From: Corynebacterium efficiens YS-314
GTDB taxonomy: Bacteria; Actinomycetota; Actinomycetes; Mycobacteriales; Mycobacteriaceae
Reading direction: 5' to 3'
Length of the DNA stretch: 64,000 bases
Assembly (NCBI RefSeq): GCF_000011305.1
Contig: NC_004369.1
Coordinates: forward strand, 1,054,001 to 1,118,000
Shown here: positions 37,882-49,467 of the stretch, piece by piece
Numbering within the stretch: position 1 is the first letter of the stretch
Layout: each line of letters opens with the position of its first letter
Notes under the pieces: generated by a model
Database searches by the model: none
What the model was told of the DNA's origin: nothing
What the model saw: the letters and a program-made list of their open reading frames with translations, nothing else
Program-made: the position numbers and the translations under genes

Positions 37882-37926
37882 ACACCCGCCCACCCGGTGT
37901 GAATCTGCCACCGGGTGGGCGGGTGT
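37882..37926 (+). terminator. Strong hairpin after the thioredoxin-like gene
   Basis: Perfect 17-bp arms 37882-37898 and 37910-37926 around an 11-base loop. The T tract is weak (TTGT), but the stem is long and lies between the lipoprotein gene and the convergent tRNA-Gln, so it may act in both directions. Confidence 0.75.
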
Positions 37927-37955
37927 TGTCCGTGCAGTAAAACACGGAATGAAAG

Positions 37956-38027
37956 CTTCCCCACAAGGACTCGAACCTTGAACGACGGTACCAAAAACCG
38001 CTGTGTTGCCAATTACACCATGGGGAA
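37956..38027 (-). tRNA. tRNA-Gln (anticodon UUG)
   Basis: Minus strand, 72 nt. The acceptor stem TTCCCCA pairs with TGGGGAA, with GTGT/ACAC D-stem, anticodon loop TTTTGGT (anticodon TTG) and T-arm CAAGG-TTCGAGT-CCTTG; discriminator G and no encoded CCA. Confidence 0.93.
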
Positions 38028-38158
38028 ATGCGGCGAAATAGAGAGAAATGCGGGGATATGCCCGCCAATACGGAACATAGACCGCACCGCTAGATATTAC
38101 ACAATTGCGTCATGGTTCCAATTATCGGGGTGGCCAGGGCTGGGATAGTCTGGAGATC

Positions 38159-38857
38159 ATGGTTCGACAGCGGATGACCGGGCAGGAACGCCGGAAACAG
38201 TTAATCTCCATAGGGCGTGCGGTATTCGCGGAACGCGGATTCGACGGTGCCAGTGTGGAGGAGATCGCTGCCCGCGCGAAGGTGTCCAAGCCGGTGATCT
38301 ATGAGCACTTCGGGGGCAAGGAGGGGCTCTACGCGGTGGTGGTGGAACGGGAGATGGTGAAGCTGGAGACGGCGATCACCCAGTCCCTGGCGCAGGGGCG
38401 GTCCCGGCACCGCATTGAACAGGCGGTGCTCGCCCTGTTGACCTATGTGGAGGATGAGACCGATGGGTTCCTCATCCTGGTCCGGGACATGAACCCGGGT
38501 GTGCGGGATGAGGAGTCCGGGCGGGAGCGCACCTACGGGACGCTGCTCAATGACGCCACCACGCAGGTGTCGCATATCCTTGGTCGGGCGTTTGCCCGGT
38601 CCGAGCTGGATCCGCAGTACGCCATCCTCTACGGGCAGGCGCTGGTGGGGATGGTGTCCATGACCGCCCAGTGGTGGTTGGATCAGCGTCATCCCAGCAA
38701 GGAGGAGGTGGCGGCGCATATCGTCAACCTGTGTTGGAACGGTCTGGCCGGCATGGAGGCGAATCCGACGCTGTCGGAGGAGAGCAGCCCCGTCGGCGCG
38801 ATCCTGGGTAAAGAGAAAAGTGATGGCAAGAACACCGTGAAGGAGATCCGAGAGTGA
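38159..38857 (+). CDS. TetR-family transcriptional regulator
   Basis: 232 aa. N-terminal helix-turn-helix: [50 protein letters not shown] has the usual TetR pattern. The C-terminal ligand domain contains [23 protein letters not shown] 38159 fits the domain start, with TGGAG six bases upstream and a TAGTCT -10-like box at 38146-38151. It overlaps mfd as GTGA, so the two are co-transcribed. Ligand and targets unknown. Confidence 0.9.
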   Translation: MVRQRMTGQERRKQLISIGRAVFAERGFDGASVEEIAARAKVSKPVIYEHFGGKEGLYAVVVEREMVKLETAITQSLAQGRSRHRIEQAVLALLTYVEDETDGFLILVRDMNPGVRDEESGRERTYGTLLNDATTQVSHILGRAFARSELDPQYAILYGQALVGMVSMTAQWWLDQRHPSKEEVAAHIVNLCWNGLAGMEANPTLSEESSPVGAILGKEKSDGKNTVKEIRE

Positions 38858-41800
38858 CACCGATGCTCGCCGGCCTGTTGAAGGTCGCGGCCACAGATCC
38901 CAAGCTGAAGGGCATGATCTCGAATGTGGGCGCACGCAATCTGCATCTCACGGGTGTGGATCAGGCACGTCCCTGGGTGATCGGCACATTGGCGCATCAT
39001 GCGCCGGTGCTGGTGGTCACGGCCACCGGCCGTGAGGCGGAGGATCTCACCGCGGAGCTGCGCGCGATGATGGGGGACAAGGTTGCCTGGTTCCCGTCCT
39101 GGGAGACGCTCCCGCATGAGCGTCTGTCCCCCGGCGTGGACATTGTGGGCCGGCGCGCGCAGGTGCTCAACAAGCTTGACGACGCAAAGATCATCGTCAC
39201 CGCCGCCCGTGCCTTCTGCCAACCTGTTCTCAAGGAGGCAGCAGGACGCCAGCCCCTCATCCTGAGGGAGGGGGCGGAGGCGGACTTCTCCGCCCTGGGT
39301 GAGGAACTGGTCTTCCGTGCCTACAAGAATGTGGACATGGTGGCCAAGCGGGGGGAGTTCGCCACCCGCGGTGGCATCCTCGATGTCTTCCCGACCACCC
39401 TCGATTACCCCGTCCGCATCGAGTTCTGGGGCGATGAGGTCTCCGACATCCGTCAGTTCTCGGTGGCCGACCAGCGCACCATCCCGGAGATGACCCTGGA
39501 TGAGATCGAGATCTACCCGGCGCGTGAACTGCTCATCACCGATGAGGTGGCCGCCCGCGCGGCGGAGCTGATGGTCAAGCACCCCGGCAACCCGACGCTG
39601 GTGGAGATGCTGTCGCGTATCTCCGACCGCACGGATGTCGACGGCATGGAGGCACTGATCCCGGCGCTGGTGGACACCCCGATGGTGCCGCTGCTGGAGC
39701 TCATGCCGGAGAACACCCACATCATGGTCATCGCCCCGGAGAAGGTCCGCACCCGCATCGCGGATCTGGAGGCCACGGATGCGGAGTTCATGGCTGCGGG
39801 CTGGGAGGCTGCCGCCATGGGTGCGGATGGCCCGGTGTCGGTAAAAGGCTTGGATCTGGAGGCGTCCTCCTACCGCAGCTATGACTCGCTGGAGGTATCG
39901 GCGTCGACAAGCAACCTGCCCTGGTGGACCTTCGCCCCGACCGGGATGTTCGAGGCCTCCGACGCGGAGACGCTGCCACTGGATTTCGAGCCGGGTCCCA
40001 CCCCGCGTGGTGATCTGGAGGCCATCAACGAGATGATGGCGTTGCTGCTGGCGCACACGAAGGCCGGTGGGCGCGCAGCCTTCATCGCCCCGTCCGAGGG
40101 CGCGATCAGACGCATGGTGGAACGCTTCGCCGAGCAGGGCATCCCCACCCATGTGGCCACACCCGGCTGGGAACCCAGCCCCGGACAGGTGACGCTCTAC
40201 CACGCGCTCAGCCACGCCGGGCTGGTGTTCCCGAAGGTGCGTAAACACCGCGACGCCGACGCCCTGCCGCTGGTGGTCATCACCGAAACCGACCTCACTG
40301 GCAACCGCGTCGGTGACATCGCCGGTGCCAAGCGGCGTCCCGCCCGCCGACGCAACAAGGTCGATCCGCTGGCACTGACCCCGGGTGATCTGGTGGTCCA
40401 TGAAACCCACGGCATCGGCCGGTTCATCAAGATGACCGAACGCACCATCTCCACCGGTGATGAGACCTCGCGCCGGGAGTACATCGTCCTGGAATACGCC
40501 CCGTCCAAGCGCGGGCAGCCCGGTGACCAGCTGTATGTGCCGATGGATTCCCTCGACATGCTCAGCCGGTACGTCGGTGGCGAGAAGCCCACGCTGTCGA
40601 AGATGGGTGGCTCCGACTGGAAGAACACCAAGAAGAAGGCCCGCGCCGCGGTCCGTGAGATCGCCGGTGAACTGGTCGAGCTCTACGCCAAGCGGCAGGC
40701 CGCGCCGGGTCATGCCTTCGGCCCCGACACCCCGTGGCAGAAGGAGATGGAGGACAACTTCCCCTACGTCGAGACCGAGGACCAGATGCTGGCCATCGAC
40801 GCGGTCAAGGAGGACATGGAAAAACCCGTGCCTATGGACCGCGTGATCGTCGGTGATGTCGGTTACGGCAAGACCGAGGTGGCGGTGCGTGCCGCGTTCA
40901 AGGCCGTGCAGGATGGCAAGCAGGTCGCGGTGCTGGTGCCCACGACCCTGCTCGCGCAGCAGCACAAATCCACCTTCGAGGAACGCATGGCAGGTTTCCC
41001 GGTGACCATCCACGGGCTGTCCCGGTTCACCTCCACCGCGGAATCGAAGGAGACCCTGGCAGGTCTGGCCTCCGGTGAGGTGGACATCGTGGTGGGCACC
41101 CACCGCCTGCTGCAGACCGGTGTGCAGTGGAAGAACCTGGGCCTGGTCATCGTGGATGAAGAGCAGCGTTTCGGTGTGGAACACAAGGAACACATCAAGG
41201 CCCTGCGCAGCCACGTCGATGTGCTGACCATGTCCGCCACCCCGATCCCGCGAACCCTGGAGATGTCCATGGCGGGTATCCGGGAGATGACCACCATGCT
41301 CACCCCGCCTGAGGACCGTCACCCGATCCTCACCTACGTCGGCCCCTATGAGGACAAGCAGGTGGCGGCGTCGATCCGTCGTGAGCTACTGCGTGACGGC
41401 CAGGTGTTCTTCATCCACAACAAGGTCGCCGACATCGAGAAGAAGGCCCGCGAACTGCGCGACCTGGTTCCCGAGGCACGCGTGGTGGTGGCCCACGGAC
41501 AGATGAGTGAGGAACTCCTCGAACAGACCGTCCAGGGCTTCTGGGACCGGGAATATGACGTGCTGGTCTGTACCACCATCGTGGAGACCGGCCTGGACAT
41601 CGCCAACGCCAACACTCTGATCGTGGAGAACGCCCACCACATGGGTCTGTCCCAGCTGCACCAGCTGCGTGGCCGCGTGGGTCGTTCCCGCGAACGCGGG
41701 TATGCGTACTTCCTGTATCCCAAGGGCGCCACGCTGACCGAGACCAGCTACGACCGTCTGGCCACCATCGCCCAGAACAATGACCTGGGTGCCGGTATGG

Positions 41801-42510
41801 CTGTGGCCATGAAGGACCTGGAGATGCGCGGTGCCGGCAACGTTCTCGGCGCGGAGCAGTCCGGTCACATCGCCGGGGTGGGCTTCGATCTCTACGTCCG
41901 TCTCGTCGGCGAGGCGGTGGAGGCCTACCGCGCGCTGGCGGACGGCAAGTCTGTCGACGGCACAGTCAAGGGCCCCACCGAGGTCCGTGTCGATCTGCCC
42001 GTCGATGCCCACATCCCGGAGAACTACATCAACTCCGAGCGTCTGCGCCTGGAGATCTACCGCAAGCTGGCCACCTCCGAATCCGAGTCGGACCTGCAGC
42101 TGGCCGTGGAGGAGATGGAGGATCGCTACGGCCCGATCCCGGAGGAGGTCTCCCGCCTGCTGGCCGTGGCCCGACTGCGTCACCAGATGCGTGCCGCCGG
42201 GCTGACCGATGTGGCCGTGCAGGGCACCCGCATCAAGATACACCCGGTGGAGCTGAAGGATTCCCAGCAGGTGCGCCTCAAACGCCTGTTCCCGAGCGCC
42301 ACCTACCGGGCCGCGGCGAAGGCGATCCAGGTCTCCTTCCCCAAGGCCGGCCGCAACGTCACCGACCCACTGCTCCGCGACGTCGATCTCCTCCAGTGGG
42401 TCTCCGACTTCATTGCGAAGATGTTCGACATCGACGAACGCGATGTACGCGGGCCCCGTGCGGGGAAGGGAAAGAAGAAGAACCCCGGCGTGATCTCGGT
42501 GGGGCAGTAG
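38854..42510 (+). CDS. mfd: Transcription-repair coupling factor
   Basis: 1218 aa superfamily 2 translocase that removes RNA polymerase stalled at lesions and recruits UvrA. It has a UvrB-homology region at the N-terminus ([36 protein letters not shown]) and an RNA polymerase-interaction domain beginning [15 protein letters not shown]. The helicase core has Walker [13 protein letters not shown] near 667-678 and [12 protein letters not shown] near 767, with [18 protein letters not shown] in motif VI. The C-terminal TRCF domain is complete. GTG 38854 overlaps tetR. Confidence 0.97.
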   Translation: MTPMLAGLLKVAATDPKLKGMISNVGARNLHLTGVDQARPWVIGTLAHHAPVLVVTATGREAEDLTAELRAMMGDKVAWFPSWETLPHERLSPGVDIVGRRAQVLNKLDDAKIIVTAARAFCQPVLKEAAGRQPLILREGAEADFSALGEELVFRAYKNVDMVAKRGEFATRGGILDVFPTTLDYPVRIEFWGDEVSDIRQFSVADQRTIPEMTLDEIEIYPARELLITDEVAARAAELMVKHPGNPTLVEMLSRISDRTDVDGMEALIPALVDTPMVPLLELMPENTHIMVIAPEKVRTRIADLEATDAEFMAAGWEAAAMGADGPVSVKGLDLEASSYRSYDSLEVSASTSNLPWWTFAPTGMFEASDAETLPLDFEPGPTPRGDLEAINEMMALLLAHTKAGGRAAFIAPSEGAIRRMVERFAEQGIPTHVATPGWEPSPGQVTLYHALSHAGLVFPKVRKHRDADALPLVVITETDLTGNRVGDIAGAKRRPARRRNKVDPLALTPGDLVVHETHGIGRFIKMTERTISTGDETSRREYIVLEYAPSKRGQPGDQLYVPMDSLDMLSRYVGGEKPTLSKMGGSDWKNTKKKARAAVREIAGELVELYAKRQAAPGHAFGPDTPWQKEMEDNFPYVETEDQMLAIDAVKEDMEKPVPMDRVIVGDVGYGKTEVAVRAAFKAVQDGKQVAVLVPTTLLAQQHKSTFEERMAGFPVTIHGLSRFTSTAESKETLAGLASGEVDIVVGTHRLLQTGVQWKNLGLVIVDEEQRFGVEHKEHIKALRSHVDVLTMSATPIPRTLEMSMAGIREMTTMLTPPEDRHPILTYVGPYEDKQVAASIRRELLRDGQVFFIHNKVADIEKKARELRDLVPEARVVVAHGQMSEELLEQTVQGFWDREYDVLVCTTIVETGLDIANANTLIVENAHHMGLSQLHQLRGRVGRSRERGYAYFLYPKGATLTETSYDRLATIAQNNDLGAGMAVAMKDLEMRGAGNVLGAEQSGHIAGVGFDLYVRLVGEAVEAYRALADGKSVDGTVKGPTEVRVDLPVDAHIPENYINSERLRLEIYRKLATSESESDLQLAVEEMEDRYGPIPEEVSRLLAVARLRHQMRAAGLTDVAVQGTRIKIHPVELKDSQQVRLKRLFPSATYRAAAKAIQVSFPKAGRNVTDPLLRDVDLLQWVSDFIAKMFDIDERDVRGPRAGKGKKKNPGVISVGQ

Positions 42511-42531
42511 GGGCCCGGGAGGGGGAACTCC

Positions 42532-44064
42532 CTACAGCGTCAACCCGCCCCCGATGAGGCCGGCCGCGCCGAAGCCTGCGGCCACCAGCAGCAGGACCAG
42601 GACACCCCATTCGAAGGCGTTGAACACCTGCTCCCTGCGGTACAGGCGGGTGCCCACATAGGGGATCAGGCCGGGAAGCAGGGCGATGGCGCCGAAGAGC
42701 AGGTACTTCGGGTCGGCGGCGTAGAACAGCCAGATCGAGTACACGGTGGCGGCGATGCCCACCATGGCGTGGCGGGTGTTCTCGCGCGGGGGAATGGTGG
42801 GGCCGGAGTCGTCGATAAGCGTGCCCGCGTGCGGGTGGCTGATGCCGCGACCCCGGGTGGCAAGCGCAACCAGGTAGAGCGCCGCGAAGAAATACGGCAC
42901 CAGGTACAGGATGGTGGCCAGCTGGACCATGGAGACGTAGGTGGTCTCGTTGAGGAAGAAGATGACGATGAACAGCTGGATCACGATCGTGGAGATCAGC
43001 TGCGCCACCCAGGCGGCACCGCGGGAGTTGATGGTGCCGACCCGGCGGGGGATCAGCCCGTCCATCGCCATGAGTGCCAGGGGTTCCGCGCACAGCATCT
43101 GCCAGGACACGTAGGCGCCCAGCACCGACAGGCACAGGCCCGCCGAGATCAGGGCCGCACCCCAGTCACCGACCACGGCCTCCAGCACCGAAGCCATCGA
43201 ATTGTCGGGCAGCACCGCCAGTTCCTGCTGGGTGAGCACACCGAAACTCAATGAGGAGATGGTGACCAGCAGCGCCAGCACAGCGAAGAAACCGATGATG
43301 GTCGCCCGGCTGATGTCCTTCCGTGAGCGCGCCTGCCGAGAGTACACCGAGGCACCCTCCACGCCGATGAACACCCACACGGTAAACACCATGATGCCCT
43401 TGACCTGGTCAAACACCGACCCCACGGTGCTGTTAGCCCCGGTGCCCCAGAAATCGACGGTGAATCTGTCCCAACTGAAACCCAGGAAGGCCACCAGGAT
43501 GATGAAGGCCAGCAGTGGCAGGATCTTCACGATGGTGGTCACCGTCGTCAGAAAAGCCGCCTGTTTCACACCCCCGGCCACCACGGCGAAGATCACCCAG
43601 GTCAGGACACTGACCGCCAGCGCCGAGGTCACCCGGTTCTCGGAGGAGAAGACCGGCACATAATGCCCCAGGGTGCCGAAGAACAACGTGGCATAACCCA
43701 CCTGCGCGATCACCGACCCCAACCAGTAACCCCACGCGGAGCAGAACCCCACGAAATCCCCCAGGCCCACCCGCGCATAGGAGTACACACCCGAATCCAG
43801 ATGCGGTTTCCGGCGCGCGAGGATGTGGAACACGAAGGCCACCGCGAGCATGCCGACACCGGCGATGACCCACCCGATGAGCATCGCACCGGGCGCCGCC
43901 ACGGATCCGATGTTCTGGGGGAGTGAGAAGATGCCTGCGCCGACCATCGATCCGACGATCAGGGCGATGAGCGTGCGCATAGGGACGGTGGGGCTTGTGG
44001 CCCCGGGGCCCGCGCTGGGGGCGGTGTGAATGCCGGGTGATGTACCGGCGGTGTCTTTGAGCAT
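42532..44064 (-). CDS. lysI: APC-family basic amino acid permease (LysI-like)
   Basis: 510 aa with about 12-13 membrane segments. Family elements are LIALIVGSMVGAGIFSLPQN in segment 1 and FIGVEGASVYSRQARSRKDISRAT after segment 6, as in ArcD/LysP-like antiporters. ATG 44064 is preceded by TTTTGAG; GTG 44082 would add six residues. In C. glutamicum the gene at the equivalent place is lysI, an L-lysine permease (recalled); an arginine/ornithine exchanger is the alternative. Confidence 0.82.
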   Translation of the reverse strand: MLKDTAGTSPGIHTAPSAGPGATSPTVPMRTLIALIVGSMVGAGIFSLPQNIGSVAAPGAMLIGWVIAGVGMLAVAFVFHILARRKPHLDSGVYSYARVGLGDFVGFCSAWGYWLGSVIAQVGYATLFFGTLGHYVPVFSSENRVTSALAVSVLTWVIFAVVAGGVKQAAFLTTVTTIVKILPLLAFIILVAFLGFSWDRFTVDFWGTGANSTVGSVFDQVKGIMVFTVWVFIGVEGASVYSRQARSRKDISRATIIGFFAVLALLVTISSLSFGVLTQQELAVLPDNSMASVLEAVVGDWGAALISAGLCLSVLGAYVSWQMLCAEPLALMAMDGLIPRRVGTINSRGAAWVAQLISTIVIQLFIVIFFLNETTYVSMVQLATILYLVPYFFAALYLVALATRGRGISHPHAGTLIDDSGPTIPPRENTRHAMVGIAATVYSIWLFYAADPKYLLFGAIALLPGLIPYVGTRLYRREQVFNAFEWGVLVLLLVAAGFGAAGLIGGGLTL

Positions 44065-44165
44065 TAGCTCAAAATAATGCACCCCGGCGGGTTTCTCTAA
44101 CTCCCGTTATTATGGAGTGTTACCCACACCACATATGGATCATCATGGATAGGAAGTGAATCCTC

Positions 44166-44444
44166 ATGGGCATTCTGGACAACGCCAAGAAGAAGGCCAG
44201 CGAGCTGCTCAACTCCGAGTCCGGGGAGAGCCGGACGGATGCTCTGCTGGACAAGGCCGCGGATGCGGCCAAGCGGACACTCGGCGAGGACAAGGCAGCC
44301 AAGATCGATCAGGTGCGCGACAAGATCGATGAGCGCATCGGCCATAAGGACGACACCCCTGATACCGGGACGGGACAGGCTGCCGATGCCAATGACCAGC
44401 CACACCCCGGCACCACGCCCGGTGCAGCCCCCGGCAACTCCTAG
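44166..44444 (+). CDS. Small MT0933-antitoxin-like protein
   Basis: 92 aa, hydrophilic. The first 60 residues are helical, with MGILDNAKKKASELL, DKAADAAKRTLGEDKAAKIDQ and VRDKIDERIG, resembling the actinobacterial MT0933-like family often labelled antitoxin. The tail is Pro/Gly/Thr-rich and probably disordered. No toxin-like gene is adjacent on either side, so a toxin-antitoxin role is not supported here. GGAAGTGAATCC precedes the ATG. Confidence 0.72.
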   Translation: MGILDNAKKKASELLNSESGESRTDALLDKAADAAKRTLGEDKAAKIDQVRDKIDERIGHKDDTPDTGTGQAADANDQPHPGTTPGAAPGNS

Positions 44445-44455
44445 ACTAAGGAGCC

Positions 44456-45067
44456 ATGGCCACCCGTATCCTCCTCATCGACTCCCACAACCCCGTCCTG
44501 CCCGCTGAGTTCCTCGACGCCGTCCTCCGGCAAGGGGACTCAGCCGAGGTGGATGAGACCGTGGGGGTCGATTTCCTGTCCTGGGGCATCACCGTCGCGC
44601 CGGGGTCACCGTGGTTTGTCACCGCCGACCCCTCAGCTGCGCGGACCCGCACCGGGGTGCTTATCGACGCCCGCCTCACCCACGTCGCCGACGCCATCGG
44701 CGTGATGCGCCGCGCCTGTGAACAGGGGGAGTGGGAGCAGTCCCAGACCCATCACAGCCTGATTCCCTACCTGCGGGAGGAAACCGAGGAGTTCATCGAG
44801 GCGGTGGAACAGGGGGTACCAGAACAGGAACTGATCAGGGAGCTGGGGGATGTTCTCCTGCAGGTGCTCTTTCACGCGGAGATCGCCGCCCGGCGGGGTG
44901 CGTGGGATTTCGGGGATGTGGCCGCCAGTTTCGTGGCCAAGATGCGCTCGCGTTCGCCCTACCTGTTCAACGGCCGCCGCGGTCTGGTGACGGTGGAGGA
45001 GGCGGAACGGCTCTGGGCCGAGGGCAAGGCACGGGAGGTTTCCGCTGGGGAGGTTTCCGGGGGATGA
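44456..45067 (+). CDS. mazG: MazG-like NTP pyrophosphohydrolase
   Basis: 203 aa. The C-terminal part has the MazG metal-binding pattern: LREETEEFIEAVEQG followed by ELGDVLLQVLFHAEIAARRG, the EExxE and ExxD motifs, and an R-S-P-Y-LF-NG-R segment. The N-terminal 80 residues are poorly conserved and correspond to the degenerate first domain of actinobacterial MazG. It should hydrolyse non-canonical NTPs to NMP and PPi. Eleven bases after the preceding gene. The inverted-repeat structure at 45084 follows. Confidence 0.85.
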   Translation: MATRILLIDSHNPVLPAEFLDAVLRQGDSAEVDETVGVDFLSWGITVAPGSPWFVTADPSAARTRTGVLIDARLTHVADAIGVMRRACEQGEWEQSQTHHSLIPYLREETEEFIEAVEQGVPEQELIRELGDVLLQVLFHAEIAARRGAWDFGDVAASFVAKMRSRSPYLFNGRRGLVTVEEAERLWAEGKAREVSAGEVSGG

Positions 45068-45083
45068 TTCCCGGGCCCACCCC

Positions 45084-45178
45084 TTAACCCAGAGATCCTG
45101 TCTCCAGAAAGCAGTCACAATCCAGAGTGATCTCTGGGTTAAAAAGTGCGGTTTCTGGAAACAGGATCTCTGGGTTAA
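45084..45178. repeat. Long inverted repeat with nested third copy, convergent intergenic region
   Basis: A 27-bp arm at 45084-45110 is complementary to 45152-45178 with one mismatch. The loop holds a third copy of the arm's outer 14 bases at 45129-45142, so arm 1 can pair with either the inner or the outer copy. It lies between the convergent mazG-like gene and porC and may be a bidirectional terminator with two alternative folds. Confidence 0.8.
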
Positions 45179-45201
45179 TGAAAGGCGGGGTGTCGGTGCG
45201 C

Positions 45202-45579
45202 TTAGGAGGACAGGTTGCTGGAGAGGTTCTGCAGCTGGGTGAGGATGTCCTGCTCCGGGTCTGGCTGGACGATCCCACAGGTCTGCGCGCGGTCTGCGAT
45301 GCGTCCTGCGTAGGCGGAACCCACGAAGGCGAAGGCAACGTCGATCTCACCGAGGTTGGCGGTGGTCCGCAGAGTGGCGGCGAGCTCGGAGCGGGTGGTC
45401 TCCGGGGTGACCAGACCGGTCTGGGTCAGGCCGGTGCGAAGAAGATCGCAGTCGAAGGTGTCGATGAGGTTGTTGATGCCGCTGACGATGTCCGCATTCT
45501 GAGCCTGCGCAGGCGCGATGGTGGCGGTGAGGGCCATGACGGAGGCGGCGGCGACAGCGAGGGTGCGACGGAGGTTCAT
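45202..45579 (-). CDS. porC: Cell-wall anion channel protein PorC
   Basis: 125 aa from ATG 45579 (the frame is open to 45657). A Sec signal peptide ends APAQAQ, giving a mature protein of about 100 residues with two Cys (TFDCDLL and TCGIV), helical and acidic. It shares the DRAQxCGIVxP motif and a LSS-type C-terminus with the neighbouring PorB. Position next to PorB and eno matches porC of C. glutamicum (recalled). Presumed channel in the mycomembrane. Confidence 0.75.
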   Translation of the reverse strand: MNLRRTLAVAAASVMALTATIAPAQAQNADIVSGINNLIDTFDCDLLRTGLTQTGLVTPETTRSELAATLRTTANLGEIDVAFAFVGSAYAGRIADRAQTCGIVQPDPEQDILTQLQNLSSNLSS

Positions 45580-45627
45580 GGGGTGTCCTTGATTGTTTGA
45601 CGGGTCGGGGTTGCGTGGGGTGCCGGT

Positions 45628-45726
45628 GGATGACCAACGCCACACCCGCCACATCATATGTTATTGATGTGACTGGTGTGGCGTTTGTGATCATTCGACT
45701 GGGGAGGGGGTGATCCCCCCCCTCCT
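45628..45726 (-). repeat. Hairpins between porB and porC
   Basis: On the minus strand, a G/C-rich hairpin right after the porB stop (45701-45726, GGGGAGGGGG against the C-run) is followed by a larger inverted repeat (ACGCCACAC near 45635 against GTGTGGCGT near 45678). The first may attenuate transcription into porC, so that porB exceeds porC. Confidence 0.55.
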
Positions 45727-45738
45727 CATCGCTTCCAG

Positions 45739-46119
45739 TTAGGAGGAAAGGCCTGCGAAGAAGTCGTTCAGGTTGGAGCTGGCGTTCTCGATCGCGGTGT
45801 TCGGCTCGACGATCCCGCACTTCTGTGCACGGTCGGCGTAGTCGGCCGATGCCTGGGCGTTCCAATCCCCGCCACCTTCAAAGTAGGCTGCGAAGTTCGC
45901 GTTCTTCTCCTCGAGGGCCGCGGCGAGCTGATTGTTGCGCATGCCCTCCTCCGGCAGTCCATAGAAGGCGAGGGAGGCCTCGACTATGGGACATCCGACC
46001 CAGTCGAAACGGTCAGACAGTTCATCTGAGGATGACACGGCGGATGCCGGTCCGGCGAAGGCGGTCAGTCCGAGGGCTGCGGCTGCGCCGATGGCTGCGA
46101 CACGGGTTGAGATCTTCAT
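45739..46119 (-). CDS. porB: Cell-wall anion channel protein PorB
   Basis: 126 aa from ATG 46119 (the frame is open to 46212). Signal peptide MKISTRVAAIGAAAALGLTA ending ASA. The mature part is about 99 residues, with Cys in VGCPIVEA and KCGIVEP that can form the disulphide known in the PorB structure, and a C-terminus ending SSNLNDFFAGLSS. Size and position match C. glutamicum PorB, an anion-selective cell-wall channel. Identity rests on recalled locus and features. Confidence 0.78.
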   Translation of the reverse strand: MKISTRVAAIGAAAALGLTAFAGPASAVSSSDELSDRFDWVGCPIVEASLAFYGLPEEGMRNNQLAAALEEKNANFAAYFEGGGDWNAQASADYADRAQKCGIVEPNTAIENASSNLNDFFAGLSS

Positions 46120-46333
46120 GATGGAGGGGCTCCTTCGGTAGTGGTTCCAGGTGGATGGTTGGCTGGATGACTGCGAGTATACCGAAGTGACATAGGGCAC
46201 AACAACGTCCAATCCATTATCTTCCCGGTAGAAAAGGAGGCTCAGTAGTGCATATATAGTCTCTGACTACTACATTTCACGGAGCATGACCGGGTAGAGA
46301 AATTTCCACACCTCATCCGCCCTGCGTTAATGG

Positions 46334-47221
46334 GTGAGTACGGTGGCGGATTATTGGAATGACCACCGGCTGATCACTTCCGCGTCACGGTCGAATGGGT
46401 CTCACGGGTCGGAAACGGTAACATCGCTACCCATGGGTTCTGGGGCAAAAGGTGCAGCTGGATGTGGTTGTGGTGCCGTTCTGGCTGTCATCATGGTCAT
46501 CTCGTTTGTGGGGTGGGCGTTGAGTTTCATGGATGGGGCCGCCCCGATCCGCCAGCTGCAGCCGATTCCGGACAATGTTCCCCCGGCGGCGGGGGAACCG
46601 GTGCCCTCCATCGACATCCACGCAGAGGGGCGCACCTCCGACCACCTGAGGTACTGGGCTGATCCCATCGCCGCGGACACCGGCGTGTCCTCCCAGGCCA
46701 TCGCGGCCTATGGCAATGCCGCCCTGATCGCTGCGGAGGCGTGGCCGGAGTGCGGTATCGCCTGGACCACGCTGGCGGGCATCGGATATGTGGAAACCCG
46801 TCACGGTACCTACAACGGCAAGATGTTCGGCGGCAGTTCGCTCGATGAGAACGGGGTCGCCACCCCGCCCATCATCGGAATTGCGCTCGATGGGTCCCCG
46901 GGGGTCGCCCGCATCCAGGACACCGATGACGGCAAATACGACGGGGATACCGAATATGACCGGGCGGTGGGCCCCATGCAGTTCATCCCGGAATCCTGGA
47001 AACGCTACGGTCGGGATGCCAACGGGGATGGATATGCCGATCCGCACCAGATCGATGATGCGGCGCTGAGTGCCGCGCACCTGCTGTGCAAGACGGGTGG
47101 AAACCTCACGACGGCGGAGGGGTGGACCACGGCACTGTACGCCTACAACAGATCCACCGAGTACCTCATCAACGTCCGTGATGCGGCGGCCTCCTACGCC
47201 CTGCGCCAACCGGTGATCTGA
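46334..47221 (+). CDS. Membrane-anchored lytic transglycosylase-like protein
   Basis: 295 aa. One membrane segment at about residues 43-66 follows a cytoplasmic tail of about 40 residues. The extracellular part resembles SLT/MltB-type enzymes: WTTLAGIGYVETRHGTYNG with the presumed catalytic Glu, GPMQFIPESWKRYG, then the calcium-loop-like DANGDGYADPHQIDDAALSAA. The start is uncertain: GTG 46334, GTG 46343 or ATG 46433. It cleaves peptidoglycan glycan strands if active. Confidence 0.85.
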   Translation: MSTVADYWNDHRLITSASRSNGSHGSETVTSLPMGSGAKGAAGCGCGAVLAVIMVISFVGWALSFMDGAAPIRQLQPIPDNVPPAAGEPVPSIDIHAEGRTSDHLRYWADPIAADTGVSSQAIAAYGNAALIAAEAWPECGIAWTTLAGIGYVETRHGTYNGKMFGGSSLDENGVATPPIIGIALDGSPGVARIQDTDDGKYDGDTEYDRAVGPMQFIPESWKRYGRDANGDGYADPHQIDDAALSAAHLLCKTGGNLTTAEGWTTALYAYNRSTEYLINVRDAAASYALRQPVI

Positions 47222-48744
<1,523 letters not shown>

Positions 48745-48771
48745 ACGCTTTTCGACGAAACCCTGACCCCG

Positions 48772-48804
48772 CATCCCGTCACCTCCTCAAAAGGTGGCGG
48801 GATG
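48772..48804 (+). terminator. Terminator of eno
   Basis: 13-bp arms 48772-48784 and 48792-48804 with a single G-U pair, 28 bp after the stop; the downstream T stretch is weak. Confidence 0.7.
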
Positions 48805-48860
48805 TTGGCGTATCGGGGCATGTTCGGGCGTCGCAAAGCAGCTGGCGTGACGGGTGGGAC

Positions 48861-48866
48861 TATGAT
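48861..48866 (+). promoter_or_regulatory. -10 box TATGAT suggesting a leaderless ftsB-like transcript
   Basis: TATGAT lies nine bases before ATG 48875, so transcription should begin at or very near the start codon. No Shine-Dalgarno sequence is present, which fits leaderless translation. Confidence 0.6.
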
Positions 48867-48874
48867 CGTTGATT

Positions 48875-49432
48875 ATGGCGAAGCAGAAGAAACCCCACAG
48901 GGGCATTGTTCCGGTCTCCAGCAGAGATCGTGCACCTGAGACTGTTTCCGCTGCTCGCGCGCCTTTCCGGCTCGGTGCGGTGGGGGTGGTGGCCCTGGCG
49001 GTGGTGGTGCTGCTCATCCTCATCGCCGTGGCGATCCCGCTGCGCAACTACTTCCAGCAGCGGGCGGAGATCGCACGCACCGAGGAATCCATCCTGGCCA
49101 AGCAGCAACAGATCGAGGAACTGACCGGCGAGTTGGAGCGGTACCGCTCGGAAGCCTATATCCGTGAGCAGGCGCGCCTGAGGCTCGGTGTCATCGAGGA
49201 GGGGGAGACCGCCTTCCGCATCCTGAATCCCGCCCTGGAAAACGATGCGACCGTCACCTCGGACGGCACGGAGGAGGAGCCCCGCGGCACCTGGTATGAG
49301 ACCCTCTGGGAATCGGTTACGGAACCTGAGCTGCTGGAACCCGATGAGCTGCCCCCACCGCCGGCGGATCCGGTCACCCCGGACAATGGGACCGGTGAAC
49401 CCGCTGTGCCGGAGGGGGAGACGGTGCAATAG
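48875..49432 (+). CDS. ftsB: FtsB/DivIC-family septum formation initiator
   Basis: 185 aa. A basic cytoplasmic segment (about 1-35) is followed by one membrane helix (VVALAVVVLLILIAVAI), then a coiled coil (RTEESILAKQQQIEELTGELERYRSEAYIREQARLRLG), the FtsB/DivIC signature. The C-terminus is acidic and Pro-rich and lies outside. It participates in the divisome with FtsL/FtsQ. Located after eno and before DUF501 and ppx, an order conserved in actinobacteria. Confidence 0.88.
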   Translation: MAKQKKPHRGIVPVSSRDRAPETVSAARAPFRLGAVGVVALAVVVLLILIAVAIPLRNYFQQRAEIARTEESILAKQQQIEELTGELERYRSEAYIREQARLRLGVIEEGETAFRILNPALENDATVTSDGTEEEPRGTWYETLWESVTEPELLEPDELPPPPADPVTPDNGTGEPAVPEGETVQ

Positions 49433-49467
49433 GGAGGACTTCGCGCACTCATGACAGAATAGAGCGC

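Noticed and set aside
44166..44444. Toxin-antitoxin system
   Set aside because: The 92-aa protein resembles MT0933-type antitoxins, but no toxin candidate is adjacent; the neighbours are lysI-like and mazG-like.
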